A DNA stretch of 64,000 nt, taken from the NCBI GenBank assembly GCA_037783545.1, contig JBBELK010000167.1, positions 248,001 to 312,000 on the forward strand, given 5' to 3'. Under the pieces are notes generated by a model. That model was not told the origin of the DNA. It ran no database searches and was given only the letters and a program-made list of their open reading frames with translations. Position numbers and translations under genes: made by a program. How positions within the stretch are numbered: position 1 is the stretch's first letter; the number at the start of each line of letters is the position of its first letter. This DNA comes from Henricia sp. BOLD:AAB3569 (lineage: Eukaryota > Echinodermata > Asteroidea > Spinulosida > Echinasteridae). This document shows positions 1 to 11,770 of the stretch, piece by piece.

Positions 1-66
1 GTTCGTTATTTTGGAACTGAAGGAATTTCCAGACAAACTTCAAATTTTGCCTGCTTAAACAGCTTT
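1..66 (+). repeat. Partial monomer at left edge (monomer positions 144-209)
   Basis: This is the 3' third of a 209-bp monomer cut by the window edge. It carries 145T and 185A (as in Gf) but also the 208T that elsewhere follows Gq monomers, so it is an unusual combination. The array therefore continues leftwards. Confidence 0.95.
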
Positions 67-484
67 ATGTCGCAAACTTGTTTTGCAAATTTGAACAGTT
101 TCCCGTTCAAACTGACCGAGTTATTGGCGAATGTAGCTAAAACTTGCTGCCGGCAAACTAATGTTTGGCACAAACAGACGTCGCTTTCGGCGAATACTGC
201 GTCTCGAACGGTCGTTATTTTGGAACTGAAGGAATTTCCAGACAAACTTCCAATTTTGGCTGCTTAAACAGCTCTATGTCGCAAACTTGTTTTGCAAATT
301 TGAACAGTTTCCCGTTCAAACCGACCGAGTTATTGGCGAATGAAGCTAAAACTCAATCTTGGCACACTAATTGTTGGCACAAACAGACGTCGGTTTCGGC
401 GAATACTGCGTCTCGAACGGTCGTTATTTTGGAACTGAAGGAATTTCCAGACAAACTTCCAATTTTGCCTGCTTAAACAGCTCT

Positions 485-693
485 ATGTCGCAAACTTGTT
501 TTGCAAATTTGAACAGTTTCCCGTTCAAACTGACCGATTTATTGGCGAATGTAGCTAAAACTTGCGGCCGGCACACTAATTGTTGGCACAAACAGACGTC
601 GTTTTCGGCGAATACTGCGTCTCGAACGGTCGTTATTTTGGAACTGAAGGAATTTCCAGACAAACTTCCAATTTTGGCTGCTTAAACAGCTCT
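485..693 (+). repeat. Representative G-subfamily monomer (Ga subtype)
   Basis: G monomers (67 copies) have 47T, 54T, 68T and the block ACTTGCGGCCGG at positions 76-87, which holds a CGGCCG palindrome, plus 118T. Three subtypes differ near the 3' end: Ga with 193G as here, Gq with 145G and 185A (e.g. 3829-4037), and Gf with 145T and 185A (e.g. 2157-2365). The subtypes hold fixed positions in the higher-order repeats: Gq precedes nearly every Q2, and Gf usually follows C2. Confidence 0.93.
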
Positions 694-902
694 ATGTCGC
701 AAACTTGTTTTGCAAATTTGAACAGTTTCCCGTTCAAACCGACCGAGTTATTGGCGAATGAAGCTAAAACTCAATCTTGGCACACTAATTGTTGGCACAA
801 ACAGACGTCGCTTTCGGCGAATACTGCGTCTCGAACGGTCGTTATTTTGGAACTGAAGGAATTTCCAGACAAACTTCCAATTTTGCCTGCTTAAACAGCT
901 CT
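694..902 (+). repeat. Representative P-subfamily monomer
   Basis: P is the commonest subfamily (126 of 306 copies by my count). Diagnostic bases: 42C, 47C, 54G, 68A, and the block ACTCAATCTTGG at positions 76-87, where the other subfamilies have ACTTGC followed by TGCCGG or GGCCGG. The standard copy has 118C, 130A, 145G, 185C and 193C. Variants are Pf (118T,145T,185A; e.g. 4665-4873), Pa (130G,145T; e.g. 7173-7381), and P with 36T, which follows Q2 monomers (e.g. 4247-4455). The minus-strand frame that stays open in other subfamilies is closed here by a TGA, which shows these frames are incidental. Confidence 0.93.
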
Positions 903-1529
903 ATGTCGCAAACTTGTTTTGCAAATTTGAACAGTTTCCCGTTCAAACCGACCGAGTTATTGGCGAATGAAGCTAAAACTCAATCTTGGCACACTAATTG
1001 TTGGCACAAACAGACGTCGCTTTCGGCGAATACTGCGTCTCGAACGGTCGTTATTTTGGAACTGAAGGAATTTCCAGACAAACTTCCAATTTTGCCTGCT
1101 TAAACAGCTCTATGTCGCAAACTTGTTTTGCAAATTTGAACAGTTTCCCGTTCAAACTGACCGATTTATTGGCGAATGTAGCTAAAACTTGCTGCTGGCA
1201 CACTAATTGTTGGCACAAACAGACGTCGCTTTCGGCGAATGCTGCGTCTCGAACGTTCGTTATTTTGGAACTGAAGGAATTTCCAGACAAACTTCCAATT
1301 TTGCCTGCTTAAACAGCTCTATGTCGCAAACTTGTTTTGCAAATTTGAACAGTTTCCCGTTCAAACCGACCGAGTTATTGGCGAATGAAGCTAAAACTCA
1401 ATCTTGGCACACTAATTGTTGGCACAAACAGACGTCGCTTTCGGCGAATACTGCGTCTCGAACGGTCGTTATTTTGGAACTGAAGGAATTTCCAGACAAA
1501 CTTCCAATTTTGCCTGCTTAAACAGCTCT

Positions 1530-1738
1530 ATGTCGCAAACTTGTTTTGCAAATTTGAACAGTTTCCCGTTCAAACTGACCGATTTATTGGCGAATGTAGC
1601 TAAAACTTGCTGCCGGCACACTAATTGTTGGCACAAACAGACGTCGCTTTCGGCGAATGCTGCGTCTCGAACGTTCGTTATTTTGGAACTGAAGGAATTT
1701 CCAGACAAACTTCCAATTTTGCCTGCTTAAACAGCTCT
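1530..1738 (+). repeat. Representative C-subfamily monomer (C1 subtype)
   Basis: C monomers (37 copies) share 47T, 54T and 68T with G but have ACTTGCTGCCGG at 76-87, which creates the 8-bp palindrome TGCCGGCA, and they carry 130G with 145T. C1 has 117G. C2 (e.g. 1948-2156) has 117C, giving GACGTCCC, and is normally followed by a Gf monomer. Confidence 0.93.
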
Positions 1739-3410
1739 ATGTCGCAAACTTGTTTTGCAAATTTGAACAGTTTCCCGTTCAAACCGACCGAGTTATTGGC
1801 GAATGAAGCTAAAACTCAATCTTGGCACACTAATTGTTGGCACAAACAGACGTCGCTTTCGGCGAATACTGCGTCTCGAACGGTCGTTATTTTGGAACTG
1901 AAGGAATTTCCAGACAAACTTCCAATTTTGCCTGCTTAAACAGCTCTATGTCGCAAACTTGTTTTGCAAATTTGAACAGTTTCCCGTTCAAACTGACCGA
2001 TTTATTGGCGAATGTAGCTAAAACTTGCTGCCGGCACACTAATTGTTGGCACAAACAGACGTCCCTTTCGGCGAATGCTGCGTCTCGAACGTTCGTTATT
2101 TTGGAACTGAAGGAATTTCCAGACAAACTTCCAATTTTGCCTGCTTAAACAGCTCTATGTCGCAAACTTGTTTTGCAAATTTGAACAGTTTCCCGTTCAA
2201 ACTGACCGATTTATTGGCGAATGTAGCTAAAACTTGCGGCCGGCACACTAATTGTTGGCACAAACAGACGTCGTTTTCGGCGAATACTGCGTCTCGAACG
2301 TTCGTTATTTTGGAACTGAAGGAATTTCCAGACAAACTTCAAATTTTGCCTGCTTAAACAGCTCTATGTCGCAAACTTGTTTTGCAAATTTGAACAGTTT
2401 CCCGTTCAAACCGACCGAGTTATTGGCGAATGAAGCTAAAACTCAATCTTGGCACACTAATTGTTGGCACAAACAGACGTCGCTTTCGGCGAATACTGCG
2501 TCTCGAACGGTCGTTATTTTGGAACTGAAGGAATTTCCAGACAAACTTCCAATTTTGCCTGCTTAAACAGCTCTATGTCGCAAACTTGTTTTGCAAATTT
2601 GAACAGTTTCCCGTTCAAACTGACCGATTTATTGGCGAATGTAGCTAAAACTTGCTGCCGGCACACTAATTGTTGGCACAAACAGACGTCGCTTTCGGCG
2701 AATGCTGCGTCTCGAACGTTCGTTATTTTGGAACTGAAGGAATTTCCAGACAAACTTCCAATTTTGCCTGCTTAAACAGCTCTATGTCGCAAACTTGTTT
2801 TGCAAATTTGAACAGTTTCCCGTTCAAACCGACCGAGTTATTGGCGAATGAAGCTAAAACTCAATCTTGGCACACTAATTGTTGGCACAAACAGACGTCG
2901 CTTTCGGCGAATACTGCGTCTCGAACGGTCGTTATTTTGGAACTGAAGGAATTTCCAGACAAACTTCCAATTTTGCCTGCTTAAACAGCTCTATGTCGCA
3001 AACTTGTTTTGCAAATTTGAACAGTTTCCCGTTCAAACTGACCGATTTATTGGCGAATGTAGCTAAAACTTGCTGCCGGCACACTAATTGTTGGCACAAA
3101 CAGACGTCCCTTTCGGCGAATGCTGCGTCTCGAACGTTCGTTATTTTGGAACTGAAGGAATTTCCAGACAAACTTCCAATTTTGCCTGCTTAAACAGCTC
3201 TATGTCGCAAACTTGTTTTGCAAATTTGAACAGTTTCCCGTTCAAACTGACCGATTTATTGGCGAATGTAGCTAAAACTTGCGGCCGGCACACTAATTGT
3301 TGGCACAAACAGACGTCGTTTTCGGCGAATACTGCGTCTCGAACGTTCGTTATTTTGGAACTGAAGGAATTTCCAGACAAACTTCAAATTTTGCCTGCTT
3401 AAACAGCTCT

Positions 3411-3619
3411 ATGTCGCAAACTTGTTTTGCAAATTTGAACAGTTTCCCGTTAAAACTGACCGAGTTATTGGCGAATGTAGCTAAAACTTGCTGCCGGCAA
3501 ACTAATGTTTGGCACAAACAGACGTCGCTTTCGGCGAATACTGCGTCTCGAACGGTCGTTATTTTGGAACTGAAGGAATTTCCAGACAAACTTCCAATTT
3601 TGGCTGCTTAAACAGCTCT
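3411..3619 (+). repeat. Representative Q-subfamily monomer (Q1 subtype)
   Basis: Q monomers (63 copies) carry 42A (CCCGTTAAAACTGACC), 54G, the C-like block at 76-87, 90A, and AATGTTTGG instead of AATTGTTGG around positions 94-102. Q1 ends with 193G. Q2 (e.g. 4038-4246) follows a monomer whose position 208 is T (AACAGCTTTATG). Qa (e.g. 7591-7799) has 130G, 145T and 193C. The first full monomer (67-275) is a Q that still has 42C, possibly an ancestral or recombinant form. Confidence 0.92.
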
Positions 3620-4873
3620 ATGTCGCAAACTTGTTTTGCAAATTTGAACAGTTTCCCGTTCAAACCGACCGAGTTATTGGCGAATGAAGCTAAAACTCAA
3701 TCTTGGCACACTAATTGTTGGCACAAACAGACGTCGCTTTCGGCGAATACTGCGTCTCGAACGGTCGTTATTTTGGAACTGAAGGAATTTCCAGACAAAC
3801 TTCCAATTTTGCCTGCTTAAACAGCTCTATGTCGCAAACTTGTTTTGCAAATTTGAACAGTTTCCCGTTCAAACTGACCGATTTATTGGCGAATGTAGCT
3901 AAAACTTGCGGCCGGCACACTAATTGTTGGCACAAACAGACGTCGTTTTCGGCGAATACTGCGTCTCGAACGGTCGTTATTTTGGAACTGAAGGAATTTC
4001 CAGACAAACTTCAAATTTTGCCTGCTTAAACAGCTTTATGTCGCAAACTTGTTTTGCAAATTTGAACAGTTTCCCGTTAAAACTGACCGAGTTATTGGCG
4101 AATGTAGCTAAAACTTGCTGCCGGCAAACTAATGTTTGGCACAAACAGACGTCGCTTTCGGCGAATACTGCGTCTCGAACGGTCGTTATTTTGGAACTGA
4201 AGGAATTTCCAGACAAACTTCCAATTTTGGCTGCTTAAACAGCTCTATGTCGCAAACTTGTTTTGCAAATTTGAACAGTTTTCCGTTCAAACCGACCGAG
4301 TTATTGGCGAATGAAGCTAAAACTCAATCTTGGCACACTAATTGTTGGCACAAACAGACGTCGCTTTCGGCGAATACTGCGTCTCGAACGGTCGTTATTT
4401 TGGAACTGAAGGAATTTCCAGACAAACTTCCAATTTTGCCTGCTTAAACAGCTCTATGTCGCAAACTTGTTTTGCAAATTTGAACAGTTTCCCGTTCAAA
4501 CTGACCGATTTATTGGCGAATGTAGCTAAAACTTGCGGCCGGCACACTAATTGTTGGCACAAACAGACGTCGTTTTCGGCGAATACTGCGTCTCGAACGG
4601 TCGTTATTTTGGAACTGAAGGAATTTCCAGACAAACTTCCAATTTTGGCTGCTTAAACAGCTCTATGTCGCAAACTTGTTTTGCAAATTTGAACAGTTTC
4701 CCGTTCAAACCGACCGAGTTATTGGCGAATGAAGCTAAAACTCAATCTTGGCACACTAATTGTTGGCACAAACAGACGTCGTTTTCGGCGAATACTGCGT
4801 CTCGAACGTTCGTTATTTTGGAACTGAAGGAATTTCCAGACAAACTTCAAATTTTGCCTGCTTAAACAGCTCT
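3411..4873 (+). repeat. Seven-monomer leader Q1-P-Gq-Q2-P-Ga-Pf
   Basis: Monomers 17-23 (1463 bp). This is a short form of the higher-order unit lacking the internal C2-Gf part. It recurs at 17413-18875 in the right copy of duplication A. Its core Q1-P-Gq-Q2-P-Ga also occurs inside every 16/17-monomer unit. Confidence 0.88.
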
Positions 4874-7800
4874 ATGTCGCAAACTTGTTTTGCAAATTTG
4901 AACAGTTTCCCGTTAAAACTGACCGAGTTATTGGCGAATGTAGCTAAAACTTGCTGCCGGCAAACTAATGTTTGGCACAAACAGACGTCGCTTTCGGCGA
5001 ATACTGCGTCTCGAACGGTCGTTATTTTGGAACTGAAGGAATTTCCAGACAAACTTCCAATTTTGGCTGCTTAAACAGCTCTATGTCGCAAACTTGTTTT
5101 GCAAATTTGAACAGTTTCCCGTTCAAACCGACCGAGTTATTGGCGAATGAAGCTAAAACTCAATCTTGGCACACTAATTGTTGGCACAAACAGACGTCGC
5201 TTTCGGCGAATACTGCGTCTCGAACGGTCGTTATTTTGGAACTGAAGGAATTTCCAGACAAACTTCCAATTTTGCCTGCTTAAACAGCTCTATGTCGCAA
5301 ACTTGTTTTGCAAATTTGAACAGTTTCCCGTTCAAACTGACCGATTTATTGGCGAATGTAGCTAAAACTTGCTGCCGGCACACTAATTGTTGGCACAAAC
5401 AGACGTCCCTTTCGGCGAATGCTGCGTCTCGAACGTTCGTTATTTTGGAACTGAAGGAATTTCCAGACAAACTTCCAATTTTGCCTGCTTAAACAGCTCT
5501 ATGTCGCAAACTTGTTTTGCAAATTTGAACAGTTTCCCGTTCAAACTGACCGATTTATTGGCGAATGTAGCTAAAACTTGCGGCCGGCACACTAATTGTT
5601 GGCACAAACAGACGTCGTTTTCGGCGAATACTGCGTCTCGAACGTTCGTTATTTTGGAACTGAAGGAATTTCCAGACAAACTTCAAATTTTGCCTGCTTA
5701 AACAGCTCTATGTCGCAAACTTGTTTTGCAAATTTGAACAGTTTCCCGTTAAAACTGACCGAGTTATTGGCGAATGTAGCTAAAACTTGCTGCCGGCAAA
5801 CTAATGTTTGGCACAAACAGACGTCGCTTTCGGCGAATACTGCGTCTCGAACGGTCGTTATTTTGGAACTGAAGGAATTTCCAGACAAACTTCCAATTTT
5901 GGCTGCTTAAACAGCTCTATGTCGCAAACTTGTTTTGCAAATTTGAACAGTTTCCCGTTCAAACCGACCGAGTTATTGGCGAATGAAGCTAAAACTCAAT
6001 CTTGGCACACTAATTGTTGGCACAAACAGACGTCGCTTTCGGCGAATACTGCGTCTCGAACGGTCGTTATTTTGGAACTGAAGGAATTTCCAGACAAACT
6101 TCCAATTTTGCCTGCTTAAACAGCTCTATGTCGCAAACTTGTTTTGCAAATTTGAACAGTTTCCCGTTCAAACTGACCGATTTATTGGCGAATGTAGCTA
6201 AAACTTGCGGCCGGCACACTAATTGTTGGCACAAACAGACGTCGTTTTCGGCGAATACTGCGTCTCGAACGGTCGTTATTTTGGAACTGAAGGAATTTCC
6301 AGACAAACTTCAAATTTTGCCTGCTTAAACAGCTTTATGTCGCAAACTTGTTTTGCAAATTTGAACAGTTTCCCGTTAAAACTGACCGAGTTATTGGCGA
6401 ATGTAGCTAAAACTTGCTGCCGGCAAACTAATGTTTGGCACAAACAGACGTCGCTTTCGGCGAATACTGCGTCTCGAACGGTCGTTATTTTGGAACTGAA
6501 GGAATTTCCAGACAAACTTCCAATTTTGGCTGCTTAAACAGCTCTATGTCGCAAACTTGTTTTGCAAATTTGAACAGTTTTCCGTTCAAACCGACCGAGT
6601 TATTGGCGAATGAAGCTAAAACTCAATCTTGGCACACTAATTGTTGGCACAAACAGACGTCGCTTTCGGCGAATACTGCGTCTCGAACGGTCGTTATTTT
6701 GGAACTGAAGGAATTTCCAGACAAACTTCCAATTTTGCCTGCTTAAACAGCTCTATGTCGCAAACTTGTTTTGCAAATTTGAACAGTTTCCCGTTCAAAC
6801 TGACCGATTTATTGGCGAATGTAGCTAAAACTTGCGGCCGGCACACTAATTGTTGGCACAAACAGACGTCGTTTTCGGCGAATACTGCGTCTCGAACGGT
6901 CGTTATTTTGGAACTGAAGGAATTTCCAGACAAACTTCCAATTTTGGCTGCTTAAACAGCTCTATGTCGCAAACTTGTTTTGCAAATTTGAACAGTTTCC
7001 CGTTCAAACCGACCGAGTTATTGGCGAATGAAGCTAAAACTCAATCTTGGCACACTAATTGTTGGCACAAACAGACGTCGCTTTCGGCGAATACTGCGTC
7101 TCGAACGGTCGTTATTTTGGAACTGAAGGAATTTCCAGACAAACTTCCAATTTTGCCTGCTTAAACAGCTCTATGTCGCAAACTTGTTTTGCAAATTTGA
7201 ACAGTTTCCCGTTCAAACCGACCGAGTTATTGGCGAATGAAGCTAAAACTCAATCTTGGCACACTAATTGTTGGCACAAACAGACGTCGCTTTCGGCGAA
7301 TGCTGCGTCTCGAACGTTCGTTATTTTGGAACTGAAGGAATTTCCAGACAAACTTCCAATTTTGCCTGCTTAAACAGCTCTATGTCGCAAACTTGTTTTG
7401 CAAATTTGAACAGTTTCCCGTTCAAACCGACTGAGTTATTGGCGGATGTAGCTAAAACTTGCGGCCGGCACACTAATTGTTGGCACAAACAGACGTCGTT
7501 TTCGGCGAATACTGCGTCTCGAACGTTCGTTATTTTGGAACTGAAGGAATTTCCAGACAAACTTCAAATTTTGCCTGCTTAAACAGCTCTATGTCGCAAA
7601 CTTGTTTTGCAAATTTGAACAGTTTCCCGTTAAAACTGACCGAGTTATTGGCGAATGTAGCTAAAACTTGCTGCCGGCAAACTAATGTTTGGCACAAACA
7701 GACGTCGCTTTCGGCGAATGCTGCGTCTCGAACGTTCGTTATTTTGGAACTGAAGGAATTTCCAGACAAACTTCCAATTTTGCCTGCTTAAACAGCTCTA

Positions 7801-8426
7801 TGTCGCAAACTTGTTTTGCAAATTTGAACAGTTTCCCGTTCAAACCGACCGAGTTATTGGCGAATGAAGCTAAAACTCAATCTTGGCACACTAATTGTTG
7901 GCACAAACAGACGTCGCTTTCGGCGAATACTGCGTCTCGAACGGTCGTTATTTTGGAACTGAAGGAATTTCCAGACAAACTTCCAATTTTGCCTGCTTAA
8001 ACAGCTCTATGTCGCAAACTTGTTTTGCAAATTTGAACAGTTTCCCGTTCAAACTGACCGATTTATTGGCGAATGTAGCTAAAACTTGCGGCCGGCACAC
8101 TAATTGTTGGCACAAACAGACGTCGTTTTCGGCGAGTACTGCGTCTCGAACGGTCGTTATTTTGGAACTGAAGGAATTTCCAGACAAACTTCCAATTTTG
8201 GCTGCTTAAACAGCTCTATGTCGCAAACTTGTTTTGCAAATTTGAACAGTTTCCCGTTCAAACCGACCGAGTTATTGGCGAATGAAGCTAAAACTCAATC
8301 TTGGCACACTAATTGTTGGCACAAACAGACGTCGTTTTCGGCGAATACTGCGTCTCGAACGTTCGTTATTTTGGAACTGAAGGAATTTCCAGACAAACTT
8401 CAAATTTTGCCTGCTTAAACAGCTCT
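4874..8426 (+). repeat. Higher-order repeat unit, 17 monomers (3553 bp)
   Basis: Monomers 24-40: Q1 P C2 Gf Q1 P Gq Q2 P Ga P Pa X Qa P Ga Pf. The same 17-monomer order is found at 11771-15323, 18876-22428 and 25773-29325. This copy has one private base, G at 8136 in the Ga monomer. Confidence 0.93.
7382..7590 (+). repeat. Representative X-subfamily monomer (P/G chimera)
   Basis: X is rare (13 copies). It reads as P through positions 42-54, then has private changes 51T (CGACTGAG) and 64G (GCGGATG), then continues as a Gf monomer from 68T through CGGCCGG, 118T, 145T and 185A. It most likely arose once by recombination between a P and a Gf monomer and was then amplified as part of larger units. 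One copy (monomer 152) has an extra change at 31686, and one (47085-47293) has 185C. Confidence 0.9.
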
Positions 8427-11400
8427 ATGTCGCAAACTTGTTTTGCAAATTTGAACAGTTTCCCGTTAAAACTGACCGAGTTATTGGCGAATGTAGCTAA
8501 AACTTGCTGCCGGCAAACTAATGTTTGGCACAAACAGACGTCGCTTTCGGCGAATACTGCGTCTCGAACGGTCGTTATTTTGGAACTGAAGGAATTTCCA
8601 GACAAACTTCCAATTTTGGCTGCTTAAACAGCTCTATGTCGCAAACTTGTTTTGCAAATTTGAACAGTTTCCCGTTCAAACCGACCGAGTTATTGGCGAA
8701 TGAAGCTAAAACTCAATCTTGGCACACTAATTGTTGGCACAAACAGACGTCGCTTTCGGCGAATACTGCGTCTCGAACGGTCGTTATTTTGGAACTGAAG
8801 GAATTTCCAGACAAACTTCCAATTTTGCCTGCTTAAACAGCTCTATGTCGCAAACTTGTTTTGCAAATTTGAACAGTTTCCCGTTCAAACTGACCGATTT
8901 ATTGGCGAATGTAGCTAAAACTTGCTGCCGGCACACTAATTGTTGGCACAAACAGACGTCCCTTTCGGCGAATGCTGCGTCTCGAACGTTCGTTATTTTG
9001 GAACTGAAGGAATTTCCAGACAAACTTCCAATTTTGCCTGCTTAAACAGCTCTATGTCGCAAACTTGTTTTGCAAATTTGAACAGTTTCCCGTTCAAACT
9101 GACCGATTTATTGGCGAATGTAGCTAAAACTTGCGGCCGGCACACTAATTGTTGGCACAAACAGACGTCGTTTTCGGCGAATACTGCGTCTCGAACGTTC
9201 GTTATTTTGGAACTGAAGGAATTTCCAGACAAACTTCAAATTTTGCCTGCTTAAACAGCTCTATGTCGCAAACTTGTTTTGCAAATTTGAACAGTTTCCC
9301 GTTAAAACTGACCGAGTTATTGGCGAATGTAGCTAAAACTTGCTGCCGGCAAACTAATGTTTGGCACAAACAGACGTCGCTTTCGGCGAATACTGCGTCT
9401 CGAACGGTCGTTATTTTGGAACTGAAGGAATTTCCAGACAAACTTCCAATTTTGGCTGCTTAAACAGCTCTATGTCGCAAACTTGTTTTGCAAATTTGAA
9501 CAGTTTCCCGTTCAAACCGACCGAGTTATTGGCGAATGAAGCTAAAACTCAATCTTGGCACACTAATTGTTGGCACAAACAGACGTCGCTTTCGGCGAAT
9601 ACTGCGTCTCGAACGGTCGTTATTTTGGAACTGAAGGAATTTCCAGACAAACTTCCAATTTTGCCTGCTTAAACAGCTCTATGTCGCAAACTTGTTTTGC
9701 AAATTTGAACAGTTTCCCGTTCAAACTGACCGATTTATTGGCGAATGTAGCTAAAACTTGCGGCCGGCACACTAATTGTTGGCACAAACAGACGTCGTTT
9801 TCGGCGAATACTGCGTCTCGAACGGTCGTTATTTTGGAACTGAAGGAATTTCCAGACAAACTTCAAATTTTGCCTGCTTAAACAGCTTTATGTCGCAAAC
9901 TTGTTTTGCAAATTTGAACAGTTTCCCGTTAAAACTGACCGAGTTATTGGCGAATGTAGCTAAAACTTGCTGCCGGCAAACTAATGTTTGGCACAAACAG
10001 ACGTCGCTTTCGGCGAATACTGCGTCTCGAACGGTCGTTATTTTGGAACTGAAGGAATTTCCAGACAAACTTCCAATTTTGGCTGCTTAAACAGCTCTAT
10101 GTCGCAAACTTGTTTTGCAAATTTGAACAGTTTTCCGTTCAAACCGACCGAGTTATTGGCGAATGAAGCTAAAACTCAATCTTGGCACACTAATTGTTGG
10201 CACAAACAGACGTCGCTTTCGGCGAATACTGCGTCTCGAACGGTCGTTATTTTGGAACTGAAGGAATTTCCAGACAAACTTCCAATTTTGCCTGCTTAAA
10301 CAGCTCTATGTCGCAAACTTGTTTTGCAAATTTGAACAGTTTCCCGTTCAAACTGACCGATTTATTGGCGAATGTAGCTAAAACTTGCGGCCGGCACACT
10401 AATTGTTGGCACAAACAGACGTCGTTTTCGGCGAATACTGCGTCTCGAACGGTCGTTATTTTGGAACTGAAGGAATTTCCAGACAAACTTCCAATTTTGG
10501 CTGCTTAAACAGCTCTATGTCGCAAACTTGTTTTGCAAATTTGAACAGTTTCCCGTTCAAACCGACCGAGTTATTGGCGAATGAAGCTAAAACTCAATCT
10601 TGGCACACTAATTGTTGGCACAAACAGACGTCGCTTTCGGCGAATACTGCGTCTCGAACGGTCGTTATTTTGGAACTGAAGGAATTTCCAGACAAACTTC
10701 CAATTTTGCCTGCTTAAACAGCTCTATGTCGCAAACTTGTTTTGCAAATTTGAACAGTTTCCCGTTCAAACTGACCGATTTATTGGCGAATGTAGCTAAA
10801 ACTTGCGGCCGGCACACTAATTGTTGGCACAAACAGACGTCGTTTTCGGCGAATACTGCGTCTCGAACGGTCGTTATTTTGGAACTGAAGGAATTTCCAG
10901 ACAAACTTCAAATTTTGCCTGCTTAAACAGCTTTATGTCGCAAACTTGTTTTGCAAATTTGAACAGTTTCCCGTTAAAACTGACCGAGTTATTGGCGAAT
11001 GTAGCTAAAACTTGCTGCCGGCAAACTAATGTTTGGCACAAACAGACGTCGCTTTCGGCGAATACTGCGTCTCGAACGGTCGTTATTTTGGAACTGAAGG
11101 AATTTCCAGACAAACTTCCAATTTTGGCTGCTTAAACAGCTCTATGTCGCAAACTTGTTTTGCAAATTTGAACAGTTTTCCGTTCAAACCGACCGAGTTA
11201 TTGGCGAATGAAGCTAAAACTCAATCTTGGCACACTAATTGTTGGCACAAACAGACGTCGCTTTCGGCGAATACTGCGTCTCGAACGGTCGTTATTTTGG
11301 AACTGAAGGAATTTCCAGACAAACTTCCAATTTTGCCTGCTTAAACAGCTCTATGTCGCAAACTTGTTTTGCAAATTTGAACAGTTTCCCGTTCAAACTG

Positions 11401-11770
11401 ACCGATTTATTGGCGAATGTAGCTAAAACTTGCGGCCGGCACACTAATTGTTGGCACAAACAGACGTCGTTTTCGGCGAATACTGCGTCTCGAACGGTCG
11501 TTATTTTGGAACTGAAGGAATTTCCAGACAAACTTCCAATTTTGGCTGCTTAAACAGCTCTATGTCGCAAACTTGTTTTGCAAATTTGAACAGTTTCCCG
11601 TTCAAACCGACCGAGTTATTGGCGAATGAAGCTAAAACTCAATCTTGGCACACTAATTGTTGGCACAAACAGACGTCGTTTTCGGCGAATACTGCGTCTC
11701 GAACGTTCGTTATTTTGGAACTGAAGGAATTTCCAGACAAACTTCAAATTTTGCCTGCTTAAACAGCTCT
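8427..11770 (+). repeat. Higher-order repeat unit, 16-monomer variant (3344 bp)
   Basis: Monomers 41-56: Q1 P C2 Gf Q1 P Gq Q2 P Ga P Gq Q2 P Ga Pf. It equals the 17-monomer unit for the first 11 monomers; then Gq-Q2 replaces Pa-X-Qa. Gq-Q2-P-Ga thus occurs twice, so it probably arose by unequal exchange within the unit. The same variant lies at 22429-25772. Confidence 0.93.

Larger units (their letters stand above)
1..2783 (+). repeat. Irregular left segment, monomers 1-13
   Basis: Order after the 66-bp partial copy: Q(42C), P, Ga, P, P, C1, P, C1, P, C2, Gf, P, C1. The left half has three changes I see nowhere else: 42C in a Q monomer, G at 393, and T at 1196. From monomer 8 on, the order C1-P-C2-Gf-P-C1-P-C2-Gf matches monomers 155-163 (the corresponding copy of monomer 15 there is a mosaic), so this part belongs to the module seen again near 32-34 kb. 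Confidence 0.9.

Noticed and set aside
424..663. Open frames of 79 codons on the minus strand
   Set aside because: They are present only in non-P monomers; in P monomers a TGA closes the frame. This is what an incidental frame in a repeat looks like.
371..685. Open frames of about 104 codons on the plus strand in every monomer
   Set aside because: They begin at TTG, overlap the next copy, and follow the 209-bp period. 209 is not a multiple of 3 and each monomer has a stop, so no longer protein can form. Subfamily differences are mostly amino-acid changing. No ribosome site or domain is visible.
813..827. CENP-B box-like match (TTCGGCGAATACTGC)
   Set aside because: It meets 7 of the 9 fixed bases of the TTCGNNNNANNCGGG core, and a second 7 of 9 match lies on the other strand. 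Two bases of the CGGG part fail in each, and matches at this level are easily due to chance.
858..866. Rel/NF-kB-like site GGAATTTCC in each monomer
   Set aside because: It is a short palindrome in an invariant part of the monomer. With one mismatch to the usual 10-bp site and no gene nearby, there is no support for a regulatory role.
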